A DNA stretch of 40,771 nucleotides from Halanaeroarchaeum sp051744605 (GTDB lineage: Archaea > Halobacteriota > Halobacteria > Halobacteriales > Halobacteriaceae), in the NCBI GenBank assembly GCA_051744605.1, contig JBNJDE010000002.1, positions 1-40,771 of the forward strand, read 5' to 3'. Position 1 is the stretch's first letter, and each line of letters opens with the position of its first letter. Position numbers and translations under genes: made by a program. Below the pieces are notes generated by a model that saw only the letters and a list, made by a program, of their open reading frames with translations, was not told the origin of the DNA and ran no database searches. Of this stretch, positions 34,834 through 40,771 are shown in pieces.

Positions 34834-34862
34834 GCCCGCGTCGATCGCGACAAACGCCGCCG

Positions 34863-36044
34863 TTATCTCGCGGTACTGACGATCTTGATCACGTCGCCCT
34901 CTTCGAGTTCGTAGCTGTCTCCGACCTCGCGATTGGCTCGTGCGTCGACCGCGTGGAGATATCCCTCGCCGATATCGGTATGGACGGCGTAGGCCAGGTC
35001 GCGCGGGGTGGCACCACTGGGGAGCAAGAACGCGTCTGGGAGGACGTTCTCCTGGCCGTCGGTCCAGTGGGTCGCGTCCTGGACCGGATAGACGGTGACT
35101 CTGTCGAGCAGGTCGTAGACGGCATAATCGAGGGCGGCCTGGACGCCGGTCCCACCCCACCGATCCATCGTCTCTCGCAACTCGGCCAGGACGGTCCGCT
35201 GCTGATCGGAGACGGCGTCGGCCATTTCGAACGTCTCGTCGCCGGGGTCGTAGGAGACCGCGTCGTGTTCTGCCCCGCGCCTGAGGGCGAGTTCACCCTG
35301 GGCAGTGGCCGGGATGACCGGCTTGTCCAGTTCCAGCAGCCGGTCGACGTTCTCCGCCGGCGCGACGTCTATCTTGTTCGCGACCACCACGATCGGTTTC
35401 GTGCGGGCGCGTATCTCCGTCGCCAGCGCCTCCCGGTGCTCGTCGTCCCACGCCATCGGGTTCTCCGGGTACTCGAGGTCCCGGAGGCTCGCGGCCACGT
35501 CGTACTCCGTCGCACCGAATCCGGTCAGCAGTTCGGTCAGGGCGTCGTCGATGTCGAAGCCCGGTGAGCGCGATTGCCGTTCGATCTTCTCCCAGTTCCG
35601 GTCGACGATGCCGGCGAGCCACATGTCCATCTCGGATTCGATGAAATCGATGTCCTCGATGGGATCGTGTGCGCCCACCTCGACGGGTTCGCCCTCCTCG
35701 TTGGTTCCCCCGGAGGCGTCGACGACGTTCAATATCGCGTCGGCGTTGGTCAACTCGTCGAGGAACTGGTTCCCGAGCCCTCGCCCCTCGTGGGCCCCCG
35801 GAACCAGCCCTGCGACGTCCAGCAATTCGATCGGGACGTAGCGCTTTCCCTCGTGGCAGTTCTCGTTCCCGCATCGCTGGTCGAGGTCGAGACAGGGACA
35901 CCTGGTCCGGACGTGACTGATCCCGCGGTTGGCGTCGATGGTGGTGAACGGGTAGTTCGCCACGTCCACCTCCGCCATCGTCGCTGCGGTATAGAACGTC
36001 GACTTGCCGGCGTTCGGCTTCCCGGCAAGTGCGAGCGAAATCAT
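34863..36044 (-). CDS. YchF-type (Obg-like) GTPase/ATPase
   Basis: A translation-factor-class P-loop protein of 393 residues, of the archaeal Obg/YchF-related group. G1 is GKPNAGKST (8-16), G3 is DVAGLVPGAHEGRGLGNQFL, and G4 is NKID. A cysteine cluster (CPCLDLDQRCGNENCHEGKR) follows the switch I region, as in archaeal members, and could bind a metal. The C-terminal TGS domain is seen in DAFLLPSGATPRDLAYAVHT and ends EEGDVIKIVSTAR. It is expected to bind ribosomes or RNA. It starts MISLALAGKPNAGK. Confidence 0.93.
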   Translation of the reverse strand: MISLALAGKPNAGKSTFYTAATMAEVDVANYPFTTIDANRGISHVRTRCPCLDLDQRCGNENCHEGKRYVPIELLDVAGLVPGAHEGRGLGNQFLDELTNADAILNVVDASGGTNEEGEPVEVGAHDPIEDIDFIESEMDMWLAGIVDRNWEKIERQSRSPGFDIDDALTELLTGFGATEYDVAASLRDLEYPENPMAWDDEHREALATEIRARTKPIVVVANKIDVAPAENVDRLLELDKPVIPATAQGELALRRGAEHDAVSYDPGDETFEMADAVSDQQRTVLAELRETMDRWGGTGVQAALDYAVYDLLDRVTVYPVQDATHWTDGQENVLPDAFLLPSGATPRDLAYAVHTDIGEGYLHAVDARANREVGDSYELEEGDVIKIVSTAR

Positions 36045-36281
36045 GTACCGAGGTACCGGGGACCGGGGAAACTACCTTTCGGTTCCGCGCCGGTCACCGG
36101 GGGATGTCATCCGAAAGAGAGGGATAGATCGGAAGGCCCCACAACTTGTGGCCGGCGGTACGAGGGGTCGCGCCCGCCCAGGCATCGATCCCTCGCGTTC
36201 GTCCGCCGGCGCAATTGGGTCAATGCCCGGCCATACCAAGAACGTTCCACCGATTCCCAGCACCTTGGAAGAGGTGAGGCG

Positions 36282-37127
36282 TTACTCCGGGCGTCGCTGG
36301 GCTTGCCGGCCGAGTCGCATTGCCCCGCGCGCCCGAATCGTCCCGTCGACGTTCGCGTCCTGGTGGATCGTGATGTCCTCGCCGACCACGTCGCCCAGGA
36401 TCAGTGCCTCGTCTTCGACGGTCACGTCCCCGCCGCGCGAGGTGACGTCGCCGTGGATCTTGGTGCCCGACCCCACGACGATGTCGTCGCGAGCCCGGAG
36501 ACTACCGAACAGGTTGGTGTCCTCGCCGACCTCGATGTCGTGGGCGCGGATGTTGCCGTGCAGCCGACAGTCGTCGCCGATGGTCGCGGGTGCGGACACC
36601 TGCCACGTCTCGTCGCTGACTCGCGACCCGCGAGGGATCTGCAGCGGTACCGCATCGGGTTCGTGGGCCAACTCATCGACGAGTTCCTCGGCCTCCTCCT
36701 CCTCGCCGATGCGCAGGAGGTGTGTGAGATAGACCACGAAGAAGGTGATCGTGGGCATCGGATTGCGGATGACGATCCAGCCGCTCGCCTCGAAGCCCTC
36801 ATCTATCTGGACGTCGTCGCCGATGTCCAGGTCGCCGCCGACGACGAGACGGCCGTCGACGTGGACGCGCTCGCCGAGATACGCGTCGGCACCGACCAGC
36901 GCGTTGCCGTCGACCGAACACCACATGTCCAGGCGACAGTCGCCTTCGATCTCGATGTCGCCACCGAAGTGGACGCGCTCGCCGGCGATGAGGTCCTGTC
37001 CGCGGACGCCGAACTCGACGGTGCTCTGCCCGCCGACGAGGACGTCCCCATCGGTGACGAGGTCGTGTTCCTCCACCGTCGTCCCGTCCGGGATGGCGAG
37101 TCGGTCGATCGGATCGCGTCCAAACAC
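36282..37127 (-). CDS. Polymer-forming (bactofilin-like) beta-helix protein
   Basis: A 281-residue protein built from short beta-helix-like repeats rich in Gly, Asp and Val, for example LVTDGDVLVGGQSTVEFGVR and VHVDGRLVVGGDLDIGDDVQ. A less repetitive middle part (WIVIRNPMPTITFFVVYLTH) could touch the membrane. The pattern is that of bactofilin/DUF583 proteins, which polymerise into cytoskeletal filaments. The start is taken as the GTG at 37127, exactly 28 bases after the TATA element at 37151-37157; a TTG seven codons upstream would sit inside the promoter. It is divergent from a small gene at 37225. Confidence 0.8.
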   Translation of the reverse strand: MFGRDPIDRLAIPDGTTVEEHDLVTDGDVLVGGQSTVEFGVRGQDLIAGERVHFGGDIEIEGDCRLDMWCSVDGNALVGADAYLGERVHVDGRLVVGGDLDIGDDVQIDEGFEASGWIVIRNPMPTITFFVVYLTHLLRIGEEEEAEELVDELAHEPDAVPLQIPRGSRVSDETWQVSAPATIGDDCRLHGNIRAHDIEVGEDTNLFGSLRARDDIVVGSGTKIHGDVTSRGGDVTVEDEALILGDVVGEDITIHQDANVDGTIRARGAMRLGRQAQRRPE

Positions 37128-37150
37128 ATCTCCTGCGAACACCCACAACA

Positions 37151-37157
37151 GTATAAA
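37151..37157 (-). promoter_or_regulatory. TATA element of the bactofilin-like gene
   Basis: Minus-strand TTTATAC, centred 27-28 bases before the GTG at 37127. This decides the start codon of that gene. Confidence 0.6.
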
Positions 37158-37193
37158 CTCCCCGAGACCGGCAGACGGGCGTCCGACGCGGGG

Positions 37194-37200
37194 CTTATAT
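37194..37200 (+). promoter_or_regulatory. TATA element of the DUF5800-like gene
   Basis: CTTATAT, centred 28 bases before the ATG at 37225. It stands back to back with the bactofilin-like promoter. Confidence 0.65.
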
Positions 37201-37224
37201 CGACTGACCGAATAGCCGGAGACG

Positions 37225-37422
37225 ATGACCGCACTCTCATTCGACGAGCACGGCGTCGACGTCGTTTACGAGGGGACGGAGTTCCGCATGGAGCGCGCCC
37301 TCATCGAGGAGGCGACCGAGAAGGAGTACACCGACGTGACCGATCACGAAGTGCTCAAACTCGTCGAACCCAACCCGTCGCTCGCCGGCGAACCGCGGCG
37401 TATCGCGGACATCCTCGCGTGA
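37225..37422 (+). CDS. Small haloarchaeal protein (DUF5800-like)
   Basis: A 65-residue acidic protein (MTALSFDEHGVDVVYEGTEF, then YTDVTDHEVLKLVEP, ending RRIADILA). It resembles a short family conserved in haloarchaea and annotated DUF5800; the function is unknown. There is no signal, membrane segment or cysteine. The ATG has a clean leaderless-type promoter. A 43-residue membrane protein follows 96 bases later with its own TATA element. Confidence 0.8.
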   Translation: MTALSFDEHGVDVVYEGTEFRMERALIEEATEKEYTDVTDHEVLKLVEPNPSLAGEPRRIADILA

Positions 37423-37518
37423 GCTCTGGACTGCCGCTTCGTCGCGACCGCTCCGGGTAGCCCGCCCCTCGAAGACCGCTGGCATACAGTTTTACCATTC
37501 GAACGGTATGGTCGACGT

Positions 37519-37650
37519 ATGAGCGAACTCACCGCAACGTTCGACCATCCGATCTGGCAGACCATCGTGGGCCTCGTCGTGGGGTACGGCATCCTCCTCG
37601 CCGTCGTCTTCCTCGCGTTCTTCATCGTCCCCTACCTGTTGTTCCTCTGA
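37519..37650 (+). CDS. 43-residue single-span membrane protein
   Basis: A very short protein starting MSELTATFDHPIWQTIVG, followed by a long hydrophobic helix (about residues 14-43: GLVVGYGILLAVVFLAFF and on) and ending YLLFL. A TATA-like GTTTTACC lies 28 bases before the ATG at 37519, and codon third positions are G/C-rich, so it looks real. I do not know its function; small single-span proteins often modulate larger membrane complexes. Confidence 0.7.
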   Translation: MSELTATFDHPIWQTIVGLVVGYGILLAVVFLAFFIVPYLLFL

Positions 37651-37728
37651 CCCCGGTCCGGGGTCGACGTTCTATCGGTTCGAGAACTCGCCGGCACAAG
37701 TAGCGGTGGTGACGGAGTGCCAGACCGT

Positions 37729-38940
37729 TCAGGCGAAGGTCCGCGAGACTTCCTCGTCGGCGTCGTCCGTCTCGAGTTTCTCGCGGGCCAGTCGGAAGTC
37801 CTCTCCGGTGACGGTCGTCCGATCGTCGCGGATGGCGAACATCCCTGCTTCGGTACAGATGGCCTTGATGTCGGCACCGCTCATTCCCTCCGTGTCGTGA
37901 GCGAGGACCTCGAAGTTCACCTCGTCGGAGACGTTCATCGCGCGGGTGTGGATCTCGAAGATCTTCTCGCGACCCTCCTCGTCGGGGTTCGGCACCTCGA
38001 TGAGGCGGTCGAACCGACCTGGGCGGAGGATGGCGCGATCGAGCATGTCGAAGCGGTTCGTCGCGGCGATGATGCGGACTTCGCCGCGCTCGTCGAAGCC
38101 GTCCATCTCCGAGAGGAGTTGCATCATCGTTCGCTGGACCTCGGCGTCGCCAGAGGTCTTCGAGTCGGTCCGCTTGGAGGCGATGGCGTCGATCTCGTCG
38201 ATGAAGACGACGGCGGGCTCGTGGTCGCGGGCGACCTGGAAGAGGTCGCGAACCAGCTTCGCCCCCTCGCCGATGAACTTGTGGACCAGTTCCGATCCGG
38301 CCATCTTGATGAAGGTCGCGTCGGTCTGCTGGGCGACGGCCTTGGCCATGAGCGTCTTGCCGGTCCCCGGTGGTCCGTAGAGGAGCACGCCGCTCGGCGG
38401 GTTGATGCCCACGTCCTCGAAGAGATCGGGTTTCTTGAGCGGCATCTCGACCGTCTCGCGCACCTCGTTGAGTTGGTCTTCGAGGCCGCCGATGTCCTCG
38501 TAGCCCACGTCCGGGCTCTCCTCGACTTGCATGACGCGGGCCCGAACGTCGGCTTCGTCGTCGAGGCGTTTGACGATGGAAAGCGAGTTGTTGACCGCCA
38601 CGCGGGAGCCGGGTTCGATCTGCTCGCGCATCTCGTCGGTGACCTCGGTGAGCGCCTCCTGGTTGTTCCCGTGCTGTTTGATGATGACGCCCCGATCCCC
38701 GATCTCCTGGACAGTCGCGACGAACAGTGGCGACTGCTTGAGCTTCTTGTTCTCGTGGGAGAGGCGTTCGAGTTTCTGCTGGTACTTGTTGTTCTCCGCG
38801 TTCGCGTCCAGCAGTCTGTCCCGCATCTCCTCGTTCTGTTGTTCGACAACCTCCAGTCGCTCCTGGAGGGCTTCGACCTTCTCCTGGTGGGAGGCTTCCT
38901 CCGTGTAGGGAAGATCGATGTCGTCGACGGTATCGGTCAT
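37729..38940 (-). CDS. pan: Proteasome-activating nucleotidase (PAN)
   Basis: A hexameric AAA+ ATPase that unfolds proteins and opens the 20S proteasome gate, 403 residues. A coiled coil covers residues about 18-68, then an OB domain (about 70-140). The AAA module has Walker A GPPGTGKT at 189-196, Walker B VVFIDEI at 245-251 and arginine fingers in LRPGRFDR. The C-terminus is RTFA, so the gate-opening HbYX motif has Phe in place of Tyr. Its ATG is preceded by GAGGAG and by a TATA-like CTTAAGAAT about 29 bases upstream. Confidence 0.96.
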   Translation of the reverse strand: MTDTVDDIDLPYTEEASHQEKVEALQERLEVVEQQNEEMRDRLLDANAENNKYQQKLERLSHENKKLKQSPLFVATVQEIGDRGVIIKQHGNNQEALTEVTDEMREQIEPGSRVAVNNSLSIVKRLDDEADVRARVMQVEESPDVGYEDIGGLEDQLNEVRETVEMPLKKPDLFEDVGINPPSGVLLYGPPGTGKTLMAKAVAQQTDATFIKMAGSELVHKFIGEGAKLVRDLFQVARDHEPAVVFIDEIDAIASKRTDSKTSGDAEVQRTMMQLLSEMDGFDERGEVRIIAATNRFDMLDRAILRPGRFDRLIEVPNPDEEGREKIFEIHTRAMNVSDEVNFEVLAHDTEGMSGADIKAICTEAGMFAIRDDRTTVTGEDFRLAREKLETDDADEEVSRTFA

Positions 38941-39063
38941 TGCTCCTCGATACGTCGCTAATTCTTAAGAGATTTCGGGTGGACACATTCTCCGAATAAT
39001 ATGCTCTATAGTAATTAACTTATACCACAAATATTATTACCTAACATCGAATACGGGATGATA

Positions 39064-39315
39064 ATGAGCGCAACGACGTCGTCACGACAGGCGAACCACC
39101 ACGAGGAACTGCGCGAACTGCCCCCTAGCGCGAAACTCGTCGCCAAGGTTCTGGAGTACAACGGGACCCTCACCCAGTCGGCCATCGCGGAGCGCACGCT
39201 TCTTCCGGCCCGCACCGTCCGGTACGCCATCGGCCGTCTCGAGGAACACGGTGTCGTGACCTCGCGACACTCCTTCTCAGACGCGCGGAAACGGCTATAT
39301 CAGCTCGCCGAGTGA
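39064..39315 (+). CDS. Winged-helix transcriptional regulator (MarR-like)
   Basis: An 83-residue DNA-binding protein consisting of one winged helix: SAKLVAKVLEYNGTLTQSAI, then the recognition region LLPARTVRYAIGRLEEHGVV and the wing SRHSFSDARKRLYQL. It has no ligand domain. The start is placed at the ATG at 39064 (MSATTSSRQ), because the TATA-like ATATTATTA at 39031-39039 is 29 bases away; an ATG at 39058 is also in frame. Its stop lies within a 21-bp tandem repeat. The regulon is unknown; it is divergent from pan, with a 123-base AT-rich gap. Confidence 0.82.
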   Translation: MSATTSSRQANHHEELRELPPSAKLVAKVLEYNGTLTQSAIAERTLLPARTVRYAIGRLEEHGVVTSRHSFSDARKRLYQLAE

Positions 39316-39360
39316 CCTGTACTGCTGGTCGAGTGACCGATACCGCTGGTCGAGTGGCGG
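39310..39360 (+). repeat. 21-bp imperfect tandem repeat over a stop codon
   Basis: Two 21-bp units (39310-39330 and 39331-39351), GAGTGACC followed by variable bases and GCTGGTC, then a partial third (GAGTGGCGG). The first unit contains the stop of the winged-helix gene (TGA at 39313-39315), and the second repeats the same GAGTGA. Confidence 0.75.
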
Positions 39361-39411
39361 CCCACCGGGACCGCGCGTTTTTTGCGAGTGGCAGCCAATC
39401 CGGTGTATAGC

Positions 39412-40771
39412 ATGAGCAGGGTCATCCACACGGGGGACACCCACATCGGCTACCGGCAGTATCACTCTCCCGTGCGTCGGCAGGACTATCTCGACGCGTT
39501 CCGGCAGGTCGTCGAGGACGCCGTCGCGGACGGGGTCGACGCGGTCGTTCACGCCGGCGACCTGTTCGACGACCGCCGTCCCGACCTCCCCGATCTCCTG
39601 GAGACCATCTCGATCCTCCGCGAACTCGACCGGGCCGACATCCCGTTTCTCGCCATCGTCGGCAATCACGAAGACGCCCGCCGCGGTCAGTGGCTCGACC
39701 TCTTCGAGACGCTGGATCTGGCTATCCACCTCGACGACGACGGAACGGTCGTCGATGATACCACCTTCTACGGGCTGGATTACGTCCCCGAATCGCGCCG
39801 CGACCGACTCGAATACGATTTCACGCCGCCTGAGACGGCGCACGCGGCACTCGTGGGCCACGGCCTGTTCACCCCGTTTCCACACGGCGACTGGGACCTC
39901 GAGACCGTTCTCGAATCCGCGACCGTCGACTTCGACGCCGTTTTGCTGGGCGACGATCACACGCCCGAGACGAAGAACCTCGATGGCGTCTGGGCCACCT
40001 ACTGTGGCTCGACCGAGCGGACGAGCGCTTCGGAGCGGGAGAACCGAGGATACAATCTCGTGACCTTCGACGAGGGCGTGAACATCACCCGCCGGGGGCT
40101 CGATACGCGCGAGTTCGTCTTCCTGGATCTCACACTGGCCGAATCCGAGGGAGCCGCGCTCGTTCGCGAGCGCATCCGCGAAGCGGACGTCGAGGACGCC
40201 GTGGTCGTCGTGACTATCGAGGGCGACGGTGGGGACGTGACCCCGGCCGCCATCGAGCAGTTCGGACAGGAACGGGGAGCGCTCGTGACCCGGGTCAACG
40301 ACCGCCGTGAGTTCGACGACGAGGCCGACATCGAGGTGTCCTTCGCCGACCCGGACGACGCGGTCCGGGAACGGGTCCGGGAGATGGGTCTCAGCGACGC
40401 CGCCCGAACCATCGACGACACCGTCCGCGATGCCGACGTGGCGGACGCGAACGTCAGAGACCGGGTGAAATCCCGGGTCGAATCGCTGCTCGACGAACCA
40501 GACGCCTTCGAGCCAGCGGCCGCGGAACAGTCACCGGCTGACCACGAGGAAGACTCGTCGGAGGACGGGCACGACGCGCCCGTCGAAGCGGCTGGGAACG
40601 GAGATGTCGACGCGGCACGAGGTGATCGGTCGGAAGCGAACGATAGATCTGTCGACGAGGATTCCGCCGTGGCGGCCGACAGTTCCGAATCGACGGGCGA
40701 ATCCGGTCAGACTGACGGGGAATCCGCCAATGAGGAACCGGTCGAGGACGGCCCCGCCGATGAGGAACCCG
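39412..40771 (+). CDS. mre11: Mre11 double-strand-break repair nuclease (partial, 3' end cut)
   Basis: The Mre11 nuclease of the Mre11-Rad50 complex; 453 codons are visible and the frame continues beyond the window. The phosphoesterase motifs are GDTHIGY (I), HAGDLFDDRRPD (II), VGNHED (III), then GHGLF and LLGDDHTPE for the metal-binding histidines. The last 100 visible residues are a disordered acidic tail of the type seen in haloarchaea. The ATG at 39412 lies about 30 bases after a TATA-like GTTTTTTGC. Rad50 would be expected next but is outside the window. Confidence 0.95.
   Translation, partial: MSRVIHTGDTHIGYRQYHSPVRRQDYLDAFRQVVEDAVADGVDAVVHAGDLFDDRRPDLPDLLETISILRELDRADIPFLAIVGNHEDARRGQWLDLFETLDLAIHLDDDGTVVDDTTFYGLDYVPESRRDRLEYDFTPPETAHAALVGHGLFTPFPHGDWDLETVLESATVDFDAVLLGDDHTPETKNLDGVWATYCGSTERTSASERENRGYNLVTFDEGVNITRRGLDTREFVFLDLTLAESEGAALVRERIREADVEDAVVVVTIEGDGGDVTPAAIEQFGQERGALVTRVNDRREFDDEADIEVSFADPDDAVRERVREMGLSDAARTIDDTVRDADVADANVRDRVKSRVESLLDEPDAFEPAAAEQSPADHEEDSSEDGHDAPVEAAGNGDVDAARGDRSEANDRSVDEDSAVAADSSESTGESGQTDGESANEEPVEDGPADEEP

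Noticed and set aside
34310..34862. RNase P RNA, SRP RNA or group II intron
   Set aside because: I found no GGAAAGTCC-type conserved region of RNase P, no SRP helix 8 motif, and no domain V triad or reverse transcriptase. A divergent RNase P cannot be excluded by eye.
36072..36263. Minus-strand frame of 63 codons before the GTPase gene
   Set aside because: Poor protein-like composition and no start signal; treated as intergenic. A 13-bp inverted repeat CCACAACTTGTGG at 36139-36151 was noted but has no evident role.
35574..37460. Plus-strand frame of about 628 codons
   Set aside because: Antisense to the GTPase and the bactofilin-like gene; no domain and no promoter.

Overview
The window is chromosomal DNA of a halophilic archaeon (class Halobacteria). 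The evidence is high GC, very acidic proteins, twin-arginine lipoproteins, short intergenic gaps, and archaeal genes: proteasome-activating nucleotidase (PAN), Mre11, ferredoxin-dependent 2-oxoacid oxidoreductase, two geranylgeranyl reductases and a HalOD1 protein. Many start codons, including some GTG, lie about 25-30 bases after a TATA-like element, so most messages look leaderless. I used this spacing to choose several starts.

Layout. 1-2268: a cut-off geranylgeranyl-reductase-family gene, a universal stress protein and a 2Fe-2S ferredoxin. 2326-8777: the phosphate uptake operon pstS-pstC-pstA-pstB-phoU on the minus strand, with a divergent AbrB-PhoU fusion regulator; the shared intergenic region holds a perfect 20-bp palindrome and a related half-site. 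8822-10792: a PAPS-reductase-family protein, a possible 36-residue protein and an aldo/keto reductase. 10835-14955: a second geranylgeranyl reductase behind korAB. 15226-18096: a flavin/NAD oxidoreductase, methylmalonyl-CoA epimerase and mutase. 18155-21081: the iron operon feoA-feoB plus a small coupled zinc ribbon, facing a DtxR-family repressor, with a DtxR-like box at the feo promoter. 21078-25720: a GNAT acetyltransferase, an acyl-CoA synthetase, an MFS carrier and a truncated AMP-binding-like protein. 25779-29832: dnaJ, dnaK and grpE. 29946-33087: small genes (HalOD1, zinc finger, cold-shock protein, lipoprotein) and a coupled PUA-like/m5C RNA methyltransferase pair. 33188-36044: an aminotransferase and a YchF-type GTPase facing each other across a 553-base gap. 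36282-39315: a bactofilin-like protein, two tiny proteins, PAN and a winged-helix protein. 39412-end: mre11, cut by the window edge.

The best candidate for something undescribed is that 553-base gap. It lacks a credible reading frame but contains about ten perfect short stem-loops, a 22-bp perfect palindrome, and complementary ends that could close a roughly 400-base RNA, with a TATA-like element correctly placed for minus-strand transcription. I could not match it to RNase P RNA, SRP RNA, tRNA or a group II intron by eye.

Genes that plausibly work together: the pst operon with its two PhoU-type proteins (phosphate sensing and uptake); feoAB, the zinc ribbon and the DtxR protein (ferrous iron homeostasis); Kor with the geranylgeranyl reductase (ferredoxin-linked lipid saturation, inferred); mutase with epimerase (propionyl-CoA metabolism); and DnaK, DnaJ and GrpE (protein folding).
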